Under the pieces are notes generated by a model that had not been told where the DNA came from, did not search any database, and worked only from the letters and a program-made list of their open reading frames with translations. The position numbers and the translations under genes are program-made. 64,000 nt of DNA. Origin: Strobilurus pachycystidiatus (Eukaryota > Basidiomycota > Agaricomycetes > Agaricales > Physalacriaceae). Shown here one piece after another: positions 53,815 through 64,000 of this stretch. Position 1 is the first letter of the stretch. Every line of letters begins with the position of its first letter. Where the stretch lies: the NCBI GenBank assembly GCA_019915135.1, contig JAHLMK010000008.1, positions 2,170,001-2,234,000 of the forward strand, given 5' to 3'.

Positions 53815-55722
53815 TAGTGTTCGAAGGCTGAGAACGATGGCGACTGAGAGTTTTGCATGACGAGACCATTGGTAAGTAACATACCACCTACTCAATAACG
53901 ACGGCGGCCGAGGGGGTGCGTGTGCCAGGGGAGAAGCGTTGAAGAAGTGGTCTTGGTACCGAAGTTGGTGTTGGCACTAATGGGGTCATAAGCTCGTTAG
54001 GTTGATATTCGCGTCAGCTTTGCACATGCAGAGTTCTCAGACTCACGCTGGCCAGGCCCTTATGGACGTATACACTCAGGCTGTGGGGTGTGTCTCGACG
54101 GCATGTGATGAATGGTTAAAAATACAGACAATGACAGTTCTAGATACCCAGGGAGACGAAAGGACTGCAATCTATGCTAGATGAATCGTAGGTAAAGTGA
54201 GGGACTGTTGTTCAACGATGGAGGGTGGTCTATGCCACGATTCAGAGACAAGATGCATGGGATTGATCTCCTTGACGGCTTGGAGTGAGAAGGGACGAGC
54301 AACTATCGCAGGTTGCGTGCTGGGTAAGTGGATGAGGACATCGTGGACAGGTAGATAGTTCAGATATTTACCGGGAATTTAGACCCGTCTGCCAGGCGCA
54401 ATTGCTACACCTAATGAGGCATTACCGATTCAAGATTGTTCTCATACACAGGTGAGAATCCATACCTCCATATTCGCCGTGAATTGAGGACGACTGGCTT
54501 GAAAAGCCTCAAGTAGTTCTGCGAGATGACGACGGAGACGGTGCCTAAGAATTAATTATGTCAATTGAGAATGTTCGGATTCCGGGGGTGCCTGACTGGC
54601 AACGACGTGCCTTGTCTGCATTTTGGACACTGTCGCGCTTGTTGGTCTCGAGACTCGTCAAAGGTGATGCGTCTACAGAAGAGCACAACTAGCGAAGCCA
54701 CGGTGATAGATTGTTGAGCAAGAAAAGCCAGCACACAACGAAGAAGGATTCTCACGGCACTTGGTGTCCGCTGGCGGAGCTTTCGATATCGTCAGCATGG
54801 ATTCTGGACAAGGGCATCAGGCGTACGGGTATGCAAGTGTTGTGCTGCTCTACCCATGAAGGGGGTGTAGGAAGAGTGGGAGTCAAAAGGAAGCCTGAGA
54901 TATCAGTGTTCCGGTCAGCAGCGTCAGCATGTACAATCATCGGCCATGACAATCAAAGTTGGTTCCTTAGACACAGTTTCTTGTAGTTTTCTGTAAGAAC
55001 ATTCAATTGAGACCCATCGGCACATATGCCTGATGGCTCGGAGATGAATGTAGTCGCACCCGACATACTCGGCAGCTGAGGGTGAGCCTCCCGTCAACTT
55101 CGCTGGACTGTCTAAGTGTTGAAAAGTAAGTCAACAGTATGACGCATCGAGACACGTACGGCGGTCTGTAACAAGTACTGACAACAAGGGATGCCGATCA
55201 CACTCCTAATCCTCTTTTTCTTCCGCGGCACCAACTCTCGCTTTCAATGCAGTCAGTTTTTAATTCTGGCTCCAATGTAGTGGGCGGCGCATCAGACTCG
55301 GGTCAAATCTTTTTAGACTCTTATGGCTACCATCTACTCGGTCTTTTCGCCCTGGTCTTTGGTGTGCCGCGTATCAGATTTACCAAATTGCTGAGTTGGC
55401 GTCAACCCTCAACGCTGGCAATGCTGAGAGGTTGAATAAGGACTCCACTTAGACTTCTTTTGCATATCAGCTCTCAATCAACGGGCGCACACCATCACAG
55501 TTGCATCACACTTCAATTGCCGGGGGAGACTAACAGAAAATCACAGGTTATCTGCAGCGCTGCCCAGACGCTGCCTGGGTCCCACATGTAGGCAGTGATG
55601 GCCCATCGACTCGCTTGCTAGCCAGATGTACTGATTTCTCATGCTCGGGGTACGTTTCCAAGGATTTCCCTATAATAGCGCCCTCTCGCGCATGAAACGG
55701 TCTGCGTGGCTTCACGAACATC

Positions 55723-56569
55723 ATGCCCACCTTCACGAAACCCAGTCTCAACCTTCGCTTCCTGGCTCTCACACTAGCGTTCGTGTTTGGCGTCGCCACA
55801 GGGGCCCTTGGTGTGTGTGTTGTAGGGTCGGCGCCACATTGTTTCTCACCATCATGCAGGCCTCAACGCGCTTGTACAAGCCCAAGATGAACAAGATGAC
55901 ATCAATACGAACCTCCCTAACGAGCCCTGCGAAATCTTCGCCCTGGTTCCATGCACCGGTGTGAACATAGACGTGCACGGTATGTCTAGACCGTTCAAGG
56001 AATGTCTCCAGGCTAATTGGCAACGATTTCCTAGATATTATGATACCTTCGCTGATTGTGGGACTTTCAGCAGCGCTTGTCGCTGCTCTCTCATCTTTCT
56101 TCCTCATCGCACCGACGATTTCGCGGCGCTACGCCGGCTCGCCAAAAGTCCCGTTGTATGAATCCATTTCTCTGGGATTTATGTCCCTTATTTCCCTTGG
56201 CGCACTGATTGCCATGACGGTTATCTTCGCCACTCGCAGAGCGGACGTCAAAGTATGGATTTCAACCAGTCGAGTACCACAAGTCATTGTGGATGAGATG
56301 ATTGATTTTTTGGGAGAGACAACCGAATACGACCAAATTGGCTACCGTCAGTAATTTCTTAACAGTCCTCATTGCTTGACACTTGCTGAAATGTTGCATT
56401 GACAGTCAAGCCGTATATCATCGTTCCATGGATTGGGTGGTACTTCACGCTCTTTGCCGCTGTCAGCATATACCTTGACGCACGGAAGGGACGATGGGCT
56501 CCAACGGGCAGGCGATATGACACAGAGGAGAAGAGTGACACGCAGAATCTTCGAGCGGCGACTGCGTAA
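55723..56569 (+). CDS. Four-transmembrane protein of unknown function
   Basis: ATG 55723 starts MPTFTKPSLNLRFLALTLAF. After an intron beginning GTGTGT the extracellular loop GLNALVQAQDEQDDINTNLP and CEIFALVPCTGVNIDVH follows, then, after a second intron, helices IVGLSAALVAALSSFFLIA and ISLGFMSLISLGALIAMTV, and after a third, PWIGWYFTLFAAVSIYLDA. The tail DTEEKSDTQNLRAATA is hydrophilic. This N-terminal helix, Cys-containing loop, then three helices recalls claudin/SUR7-like topology, but I do not see a family motif, so it stays unassigned. It is about 220 residues long. Confidence 0.7.
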
Positions 56570-56798
56570 AGAGGTGAAGGGTGTATTATGTGTGTTTTTT
56601 ACAGTTCGATGTGTACTAACAAACGTTGCGTATTTCAACATGCTTCGATTCAATTCATTATTTCAGTAATCTACAATCAAGTCTATCATCCCGTACATTA
56701 CCGCCAGCAAGATGAGAGGTTACAACAGACATCACGACATAAACTGGACATAAAACACAACAAGTTCAACGCGGAAGAAGTGAATATAGTGTAGGCCA

Positions 56799-59700
56799 TT
56801 AGTTCAAACGTTCCTTGGGGCCAACAGTGCGTATCCAGATCTCTCCGGGGCGACTATGGCGAAAAGAAATCAGTCACCGTTCCAGAATGTTACGGAGAAC
56901 TCACCTCTTCTCCCTTAATATCCTGAAGACAAGCTTGCTATCACGGTCATTTCCCAAAGCACTACGCACGCCGCCAGCACGAGGCGGGAACGCGCCAGGG
57001 CCACAACGGTCTTGTAGATCGGCCAAGCTCTCATTAGTGCCCTCCGTCTCGACAACCACCGTGCCATACCACCCAGAATCCACAAACAGTCCATTCGACT
57101 CCGGGATCGGAATCCGCGACGAATGTGACCGGGCATGAGGCCGCAGCACAAAGGAAGATCGATGCACCCATCGTACGACGTTGTGGTACGTTCCCTGGGG
57201 ACTAAGATGAAGGATATCAAAAAATGATCGGGTAGGAAGGCGAAACGATTTAGTCCACTCACGTCTCGGTTCGTACCCTATCCTGAAGGAGCTGCAAGTT
57301 AGCAGCGATCTCTTCCCCCCAGGGGGACAGGTCAATGCGAACAATGGGATTGCTCGACGCCGGACCCGTCCTAATGACGCGGTGGAAGTAAGAAGGCGAG
57401 AATGCCAACGTCGGAAGATACTTGGGGAGGTCGCCAACGGCAGTATACGTATAATCCAGATCCTAGAAGGTATTGATTCAATTCACACAGATCTTGACCA
57501 GAATGACGAGAAAAGAACTCACAATGAGATAACTCCCGTCCCAGACCAGCCGACCAACGTTACCCTCGTCGCCAACAGCAACGTCCCACACAACATCTCC
57601 CACGCGCATCAGGGGGAGGACTCCGGCACGCTTCAACTCAGCCTCGCATTCCAGTACACTGCTGTCACTCAACCAATCGCCATCCGGACTGGGTACAAAG
57701 CACCGCAGCAGAGGCGCCCGACGCATTTTGAAAAGTGGTGATTTAAACCCAGTATTGACCGGTGTAGGAGGCCGGTGTGTAACGTGTGTACCGCCGTGCG
57801 TCGAATACGAGAACGTGGGTGAAGGGGCTCGACTTGACGCACGGGAGCGAGCACGGGAAGAGGGACTATGAGGAGCAGATCGCGCACTACGCGAAGTCTC
57901 CTTCTCAGCTTGCGCGCGCAACCGGAGAACTACGCGTGTATAGGCGCGCGTCGATGCAGTGAGATTTCGCATTTGCGCGTTGAGCTCGGCATCCCGTTGA
58001 CTGGCATGGGTCTGCAGGTAGATCTGCGCAATACGGGAGTACTCATGAGTTGGGAGAGTAACGCCTCGCATGTAGTCATATAGATCCTGCATGAACATCA
58101 GTAACCTGGACTTTATAAGCAGTGTGTCACAAACGTCAAGAGTAAGGACCAATGGATCGCTGTCTGACCAGACCCAGCGCGAATAGCCCACTGTCATCAA
58201 GAAGCGCTCCAGGACAGCTTCCCTCATCTCTTCATCGTCACTCCTGGCAGTGAGAACGTGACGAGTCTTCTTCGTCACACTCCCCAGCACCAACCATTCA
58301 TAGAATGACAGATACGGCAGGAGTATGCTAAGAATGCCAGGTTGAATGAGGAAGATGTCAAGCGGGAACGGCTCAGCAGGTCTGTCTTCGATGACAGGCA
58401 GACTGGCCAGCTCTTGGGGTGGCGACTTTTCGAGGACGTGCCCACGTCTAGTACGCCTGTACTCCTCGGAAGGCGGTGTAGGAGGAGCGCGAGGTGGAAC
58501 AGCGACATCGAGCGGCGGCGTCACGGGACGAGGATCGTCCTCGAGGTTTATATCGTCCTTCTGAGGCGAAGAAGTCGTGACTTCCATGGGTGGCGGCACT
58601 TCCACGTCTCTCTCTTTTGCAGGTGATGGTAACACTTTCCTCTGGATCTGAGCAGGAGAGCCAGATGACGCGATAAGCTTCACCCCTTCGACCTTAGCAA
58701 AAGGATCATCGGCGTAGTATTTCACTTCTGGCTGACCATGTCCCTGATGAGAAGATGCAGGACGCACTTCCTGATCCATGGACACAGGCGTCGTCGGCCG
58801 ATGTTTAGTAAGACGACGTGTGGACTGTCCATTGACAGAGGTCGACGCGTCAGAGGGTATTCGGGTGGGCGTGGTTCTGTGGTGGGTATCAGGAATGCGG
58901 ACCCGAGGAGGCGTTTGCGGCCGATCATACGACGCGTGATGGAGAGGCAGTGGTGGTTCCATGCGAGGTGCCTGTACACCCGTAGTGCGAGACGCTGGAA
59001 GAGATGTGCCGTTCACAGGTGGGTTACGGTACCGGGGAAGAGAGGAGGTCGACGAGTTGAAGTGCTGCTGCATTGCGACTGGAGGGTGGGCGTGATATTC
59101 TGCAGGAGGAGATGGGTATGGATTTTGAGGAGTGGATTGTGGTGAGCGATAAACTGAAGGAGGAGAAGGATGGGTCTCATGCTGAGGAACAGTCGTCATC
59201 GCGGTAAAGATGAGAGGTTTGCCGCGAGGAGCAGTCGGAGACGAGACTGATCTTTGACTGTTCGACTTGCGAGCAGTGCCACTCATGTGGTAGGCAGAAG
59301 GAACAGTGGCATGGGTCAGAATGGTGGTAGTGGACATGTCGGATGGCGGGGCGGATGAGAGAGCAGCTTCCTGGGGATTCCCAGCCTTTATATCTTTCGA
59401 CACCTGGATGAAAAAGTTTAGCGAGGTGGGTGAGTGACGTCAAATGAAATGGCAGCACGCAACTGATCGGGCGAGAGGTGGCTGGGGCTCAGAGTCTGTT
59501 ACGGGTATAGATTCGACCTTGGCAAAAGCGTTAGCGAGTTAGAATGACGGAAAATCAATCGCAAGTAGGTTAAGAGCGCGATTGACGAGAAGAGCCGCAT
59601 GCACGGCCCATTACGTCCGCCTATCCAAAGAGAACGCAGATCACCGACCGCACGAAGCCTAAGCACGCATGTTACGATGCTAGGGTGTGCGAAGCGCGAA

Positions 59701-60578
59701 GACAAGGAAGCAGCCAGAAAGGGCAGTGGTCTTACCTCAGACGGTATGAGACTCTGTCGGCGCTGGGGGTACGGCGAGGTGGGGGACGACGGGAGCTGTG
59801 AAGACTGAGATAAATTGCGCCCCATAGCACGATCAGAAGGAACATTAGCGGCGGAAGTTGAGGGGGCTGTTCTCTTGGGAGAGGAAAACAACGATTCATC
59901 CGGAAATAGCGGCTTTACCGGATCAGGCGGAAGTACTGAGGACGAGGCAAGAGGCGAATTATCCGCTGGGGGATGCACGGAAGTGGTCAAGATTCGATGT
60001 GGGGCATCAGTGACATGATGCCCTGCGGTTGGCGGTGTATTTTGGGGAGCGACGCGGTAGGAGAGCTGCCTGCTGAGCGGAAGAGACGACTGAGGAGGCA
60101 AAGATGAGAGCAGGTCGCTTGGGTCCTGCGCATGCACGCTTGGCAGCGGTTTGTCCTTCTTGGATGGCGGCTCGGCATATCCCACGTTGCGTGCATTGTC
60201 GAACGTCGCGTCTCTCGACATGGGCTCCTTGTCTGGCACAGCTGGCGACGGGGAAATATACCTGGACTGGAGCGTTGCCGCAGAGGTAGATGCATGGTTG
60301 TCGGCCATTGTGGGTGCCGGCGCCGTCACATTCCTCAGCGCCTTTTCTCCTACCGCCGCCCCGGTACTCCTTGGATGGGATATCGGCTGCCGCTTTCCTA
60401 GCGCCACAGGCCCCGACACGATTCTGGGCGGCGGGGACTGCGGAGACGACGGCGACCCTGTCGCGAAGCGGGCATATAATGGTGTTGGCCCCGACACATT
60501 ATGAGCTGATGTTGCTGGAGCAGGCGTGGGCTTGGGCGGCGGCTCCTGTTTGGGCTTTTTGCGAAGGAAACCAGCCAT
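56799..60578 (-). CDS. Large Pro/Ser-rich protein with F-box-like segment, unknown function
   Basis: Two long minus-strand frames belong to one gene. Exon 1 (60578-59736) encodes MAGFLRKKPKQEPPPKPTP and a disordered stretch ending SLIPSE at a GTAAGA donor. A small exon at 59517-59464 (VESIPVTDSEPQPPLARS) links in phase to exon 3, whose first codon GTG at 59403 follows a strong CTAAAC..CCAG acceptor. Exon 3 carries the Pro-rich region (PPRAPPTPPSEEYRRTRR) and, near 58345-58265, FPLDIFLIQPGILSILLPYL followed by SFYEWLVLGSVTKKTRHVL, which resembles an F-box. The C-terminal region (SYLIDLDYTYTAVGDLPKYL, YHNVVRWVHRSSFVLRPH) is globular with no known family. Stop at 56799. About 1100 residues. If GTG 59403 were read as a start by error, the gene would be cut in two. 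Confidence 0.6.
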
Positions 60579-61751
60579 CGCAGCGAGAAGAGAGCGTGTC
60601 TGCCAACGTTGTCCGCGCCAACAACGAAGGGCAGTTTATGAACAGAACAAGGGCAAGAGTGACATGGTATGTCTGGGCCCTGCATCAATTGAGCACATGG
60701 GAAAACATTGCCGTTTCCGGTCTCTTTTGTTCCTTGAATGCCTTCCCATCCACGACCTTTCCTCGAGGCCCCACGCGCGTTCTGAGATCTGATAGGTGCG
60801 GGAGGTGTACACACCCATCACGCAAGTCCAAGCAATTAAAAATTCACGTAAGTAACACCCTCGCCGCCCCTGGAAATCGCCGACTGGAACCTCGGCCTAA
60901 AGCGGACTCAATTCTTACTTTGTGCTTTGACACTAGTGACCCTGACCTTTACGGTAGATTTCCATGAAAACAATTGACCAAAATGTCCTCTAATATCCTC
61001 TCTTCCTGCGGCGGGTCTCACTATGTGAACCACCAGCGTTCCAGTGCCACGGCCAGCACATGTCGAGTGCACATGTCACGGCCCGCGCCTAAGCTTGGGA
61101 TCCCTCTCAACGACCGCTAATCGCTTCCCATCTCTCTCTTGCGCGTCTCAATTTCCACGTTAATCTGAACAAGCTCTAGTAGATAGCCTGTGGAGCAACA
61201 ACTTATCTCGCTCAGCGCCGTCAGTTACAGTATGATACTAAATCGTCACTCGTGATCTCGCGACTGCTAATGTTCTTTTCGATCGCGTATCACGGACTTC
61301 AAAAGGTAGATTCAAGGCGGTGTGTAACAATGCGTCACCGGGAGGCGTCGTACGCCCGCTTTATCGTGTTCCTCGATGACGCGTGCACCGTCGCAGACTT
61401 CAATCTCCGAGTTGTGAGCCGGCTGGTGGACATACGCAACGGGCCGTCGGACTTCTCCCAATCAATGGTCGAACCTCTCCCGGTCACCGACTTCTCAACA
61501 GCGATGGCAAGACATCCTTCCCGCGGCCTAAGGTTGCCCAAAATGAAGAAGCGAGTATAAGAGTTTTTGAAGTGGCGCATCGACACCTGCCGTTTCGCAA
61601 TACATGAGTAAGCCCATCTATCCTGTTCCGCTGCGTGTGATGCAATATGTGGGTCATTCTCATTCCAATGCCGTTATTATTTCTCTCCGCAGTATGTAGT
61701 AGTCGTAGTATTTTGCGCCTCTGTCGCGCCACCCATCGCTGCTAGACCGGC
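60579..61751. other. Intergenic, no gene seen
   Basis: 1.2 kb that holds the promoter of the Pro-rich gene and the 3' region of fumarase. The open frames (60290-60967 plus is a shadow of exon 1; 61252-61560 plus) show no family match. Confidence 0.4.
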
Positions 61752-63799
61752 TCAGTTTTCGGGATCGGGGTGCAGCATGAGTTCAGGTCGAACTTTCTCG
61801 TCGAACTCCTCTGGCGTCAAGAAGCCCAGAGCGACGGTAGCCTCCTTCAACGTGCTGCCTTCCTTGTGAGCCTTTTTGGCACATTTCGCCACGTCTACGA
61901 GATCCATGAGCTGGGGCTTGTGATAGGTGAGATCGAACACGTACTATCGTACCCCATGTGGCTGTTTAAGATGGTGGCAAGCATGAGAGATTCGTTGAGA
62001 AGGGTGCTGATGCGCTTCTCGTTGGCCTGAATGCCAACGACGCAGTTCTTGGTGAACGAGCGAGAACCTGTAGTATCGATTGTTAACTTTGCATCGAAGA
62101 TCAACCAAGTAACTCACCATCAGCCAACAGACGAATGCTTTGTAGTACGTTCTTGATGATGACGGGCTTGAAGACGTTCAACTGAGATGGTGAGGTATCA
62201 GATCACTTCGCCAGAGGCTAGACTGTCCAACTTCTCACCTCAAACTGACCGCTAGCACCAGCGACGCTGACGGCAGTCTGGTTGCCCATTACTTGAGCAG
62301 CAACCATCGTTATGGCTTCACACTGGGTGGGGTTAACCTTGCCAGGCATGATGCTGCTGCCGGGCTCGTTCTCCGGCAAGCTCAATTCACCCAGACCGCA
62401 TCGAGGTCCAGATCCAAGGTACCTGATGTCGTTGGCAATCTTCATAAGAGAGCAAGCAATAACGTTAAGGGCACCGTGTGCCTCGACAAGGGCGTCGTGC
62501 GCTGCGAGAGCCTCGAACTGGGAAGACAATCAACGATTGATGCCATGAATACACTTTCACACATACTGACCTTGTTGGGGGCAGTGTGGAATTGAAGACC
62601 GGTGATCTTGGAGATTTCAGCGGCAACCTTGACGTCGAAACCTGCCTTGGTGTTCAATCCAGTTCCGACGGCGGTACCACCCTGGGCGAGGAGGCTGAGG
62701 CGGGGAAGAACGTCTTTGACGCGTGCGATGCCGTTCGTGACTTGCTGCACGTAACCACTGAACTCCTGACCGAGGGTAAGAGGTGTCGCGTCTTGCAAGT
62801 GGGTACGTCCAATCTTGATGATGGAGTCGAATGCCTTGGCCTTCGCGTCCAGCGCGTCACGAAGCTCGGTAAGAGCTGGAATGAGGTTGTTGCTGAGCTC
62901 GGTGACGGCAGCGACGTGCATTGCAGTGGGGAAACTAATGTCCAGTTCAGCTATCCCTGAAGTTGAGATATGAAGAAAGATTCGCACGTGTCGTTGCTGC
63001 TTTGGCTCATATTGACATGGTCATTGGGGTGAACAGGCTTCTTGGAGCCGAGTTCACCGCCGAGAATTTCGATAGCCCTGTTGGAGATGACCTGGACCGA
63101 CGAGTTTTGAGAGACATATTGGAGGCTGCAGCACGCGAGACACACCTCGTTGACGTTCATATTGCTCTGCGTTCCGCTTCCGGTCTGGAAAACAACAAGA
63201 GGGAAGTGGTCGATGAGTTTGCCGGAGATGACCTGGTGGACGTGAGAAGACTGGAGCAGAGGGTGGATGGATACACACATCATCGGCGGCTTTCTGAATG
63301 GCCTCGCCAACCTTGGGGTCCATGCCATACCCGACATTCACGACAGAGGCGGCTTTCTTGAGGACACCGAAAGCTTTGATGAGGGGAGGAGGAAGGCGTT
63401 CAGTAGGACCACCGATGTCGAAGTTCTGCAGCGATCTGAGAAGAGAATGAGCATACCATCATCGAGAGAGTTGTCAAGAGTAGCGGTTACATCTCACCGC
63501 AAAGCGCAATGAGAGACGTCATGACTATAATTACCTTTGCGTCTGGCAGCCCCAATAACGGTCAGAAGGAACCTGTAAATGATGAGCCTTGAGTCGTGTA
63601 TGAGGTTGAGAGAGCGCACGAACTTGGAGTTCTCCGAAGGTATCTTTTTCGACGCGGTAGGACTGAGGGTGTGGGCGCGTCATTAGCGTCATATATAAGC
63701 GCGCGAGTATAACCGCAACACGAGTCAGAAGCTGGATCCAGTAGTGGTCCATGGCTTCTGATACGGTTGCGGTTACCGCCTGTTGGAAGGACATACCAT
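61752..63799 (-). CDS. FUM1: Class II fumarate hydratase (fumarase)
   Basis: Exons give [131 protein letters not shown] and the end [22 protein letters not shown] terminus ([17 protein letters not shown]). The superfamily signature [11 protein letters not shown] (catalytic Ser loop) is intact, as is the [12 protein letters not shown] site. Fumarase interconverts fumarate and L-malate in the TCA cycle. I chose ATG 63799 because it is followed at once by a GTATGT donor and a 134-bp intron ending at 63663, giving [11 protein letters not shown]. An ATG at 63794 is open straight through this intron into the same frame. About nine introns. One odd residue: WGCQTQR where WGAQTQR is usual. Confidence 0.9.
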
Positions 63800-64000
63800 G
63801 ATGGAGGAGTAGAGTCTAGCTGCCTGTGGACTGAGGGGAGCTCTATTAAGGTATAACTGGTATCACATGTCAGGTCCCGTGCGACTGAGGCAGAAGGAGA
63901 TGAGGCAGTACTTTGGAGTAGACTGTGGCCGACATTTTTACTTCCAACAAAGTCAGAGAGATGGTATACGTGAGATGGGAACAAGTGAGTAGTTGCGAGC

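Larger units (their letters stand above)
52147..55722. other. Gene-poor interval of 3.6 kb
   Basis: Upstream of INO80 (minus) and of the 4-TM gene (plus). No open frame longer than about 105 codons on either strand has a family signature. Short frames such as 53282-53575 minus (DTDEVKPLASHPGYKGTA) and 53654-53887 minus read somewhat like protein but lack splice-linked partners. Perfect tandem duplications occur at 53103-53124, 53260-53285 and 53789-53814. No tRNA, LTR or inverted-repeat transposon end is visible. It may contain promoters, a decayed gene or an untranslated RNA. Confidence 0.45.

Overview
This window looks like nuclear DNA of a filamentous basidiomycete, most likely an Agaricomycete. 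The genes are protein-coding and intron-dense, with introns of about 45-60 bp that have GT..AG ends and CTNAC/CTNAT-like branch sites. Long Ser/Pro-rich disordered regions are common, genes are packed on both strands, and the closest family matches (DUF6593-like, INO80, RPC5, fungal Rap1) are basidiomycete or fungal. I saw no rRNA, tRNA, CRISPR, bacterial operon or intact transposon. All coding spans run from start codon to stop codon and include introns; exon junctions were read by eye from frame continuity and splice signals.

Layout. 0.5-7.8 kb (+): a 7-TM protein, RNA polymerase III subunit RPC5, a many-exon helical protein of unknown function and a disordered Ser/Arg-rich protein. 8.0-8.6 kb (-): a poorly preserved DUF6593-like gene. 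9.1-11.1 kb (+): an alpha-arrestin with PPxY motifs. 11.2-18.5 kb (-): a Rab5/Ypt5 GTPase, the telomere protein Rap1 and a CNH-domain protein. 18.8-20.6 kb (+): a mitochondrial D-2-hydroxyacid (D-2-hydroxyglutarate/D-lactate) dehydrogenase. 20.7-23.3 kb (-): an acyl-activating CoA ligase ending in a peroxisomal AKL tripeptide. 24.3-25.4 kb (+): a two-part rhodanese protein. 25.5-28.9 kb: a head-to-head pair, CDK11-type kinase (-) and Cbf5/dyskerin (+). 29.2-31.0 kb (-): a secreted, GPI-type double cupredoxin. 32.8-34.4 kb (+): a Fus3/Kss1-type TEY MAP kinase. 34.6-36.5 kb (-): a SAP-domain protein. 36.7-39.2 kb (+): a cytochrome b2-type L-lactate dehydrogenase. 39.4-46.4 kb (+): a LIM/paxillin-like protein, a multi-TM protein and a J-domain protein. 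46.6-52.1 kb (-): the INO80 ATPase. 52.1-55.7 kb: a gene-poor stretch. 55.7-56.6 kb (+): a 4-TM protein. 56.8-60.6 kb (-): a large Pro/Ser-rich protein. 61.8-63.8 kb (-): fumarase.

The genes are mainly housekeeping: chromatin and telomere (INO80, Rap1), transcription and RNA modification (RPC5, CDK11, Cbf5), trafficking (Rab5, arrestin), signalling (MAPK) and carbon metabolism (two flavin 2-hydroxyacid dehydrogenases, a CoA ligase, fumarase). There is no sign of a biosynthetic or defence cluster. The most interesting points are a 108-bp shared CDK11/CBF5 promoter with two nested dyads built from one half-site, a fumarase 5' end that could encode two N-termini depending on splicing, an unrecognised domain fused to a rhodanese, a 40-residue acidic insert in Rab5, and a gene-poor 3.6-kb stretch carrying three perfect 11-13-bp tandem duplications.
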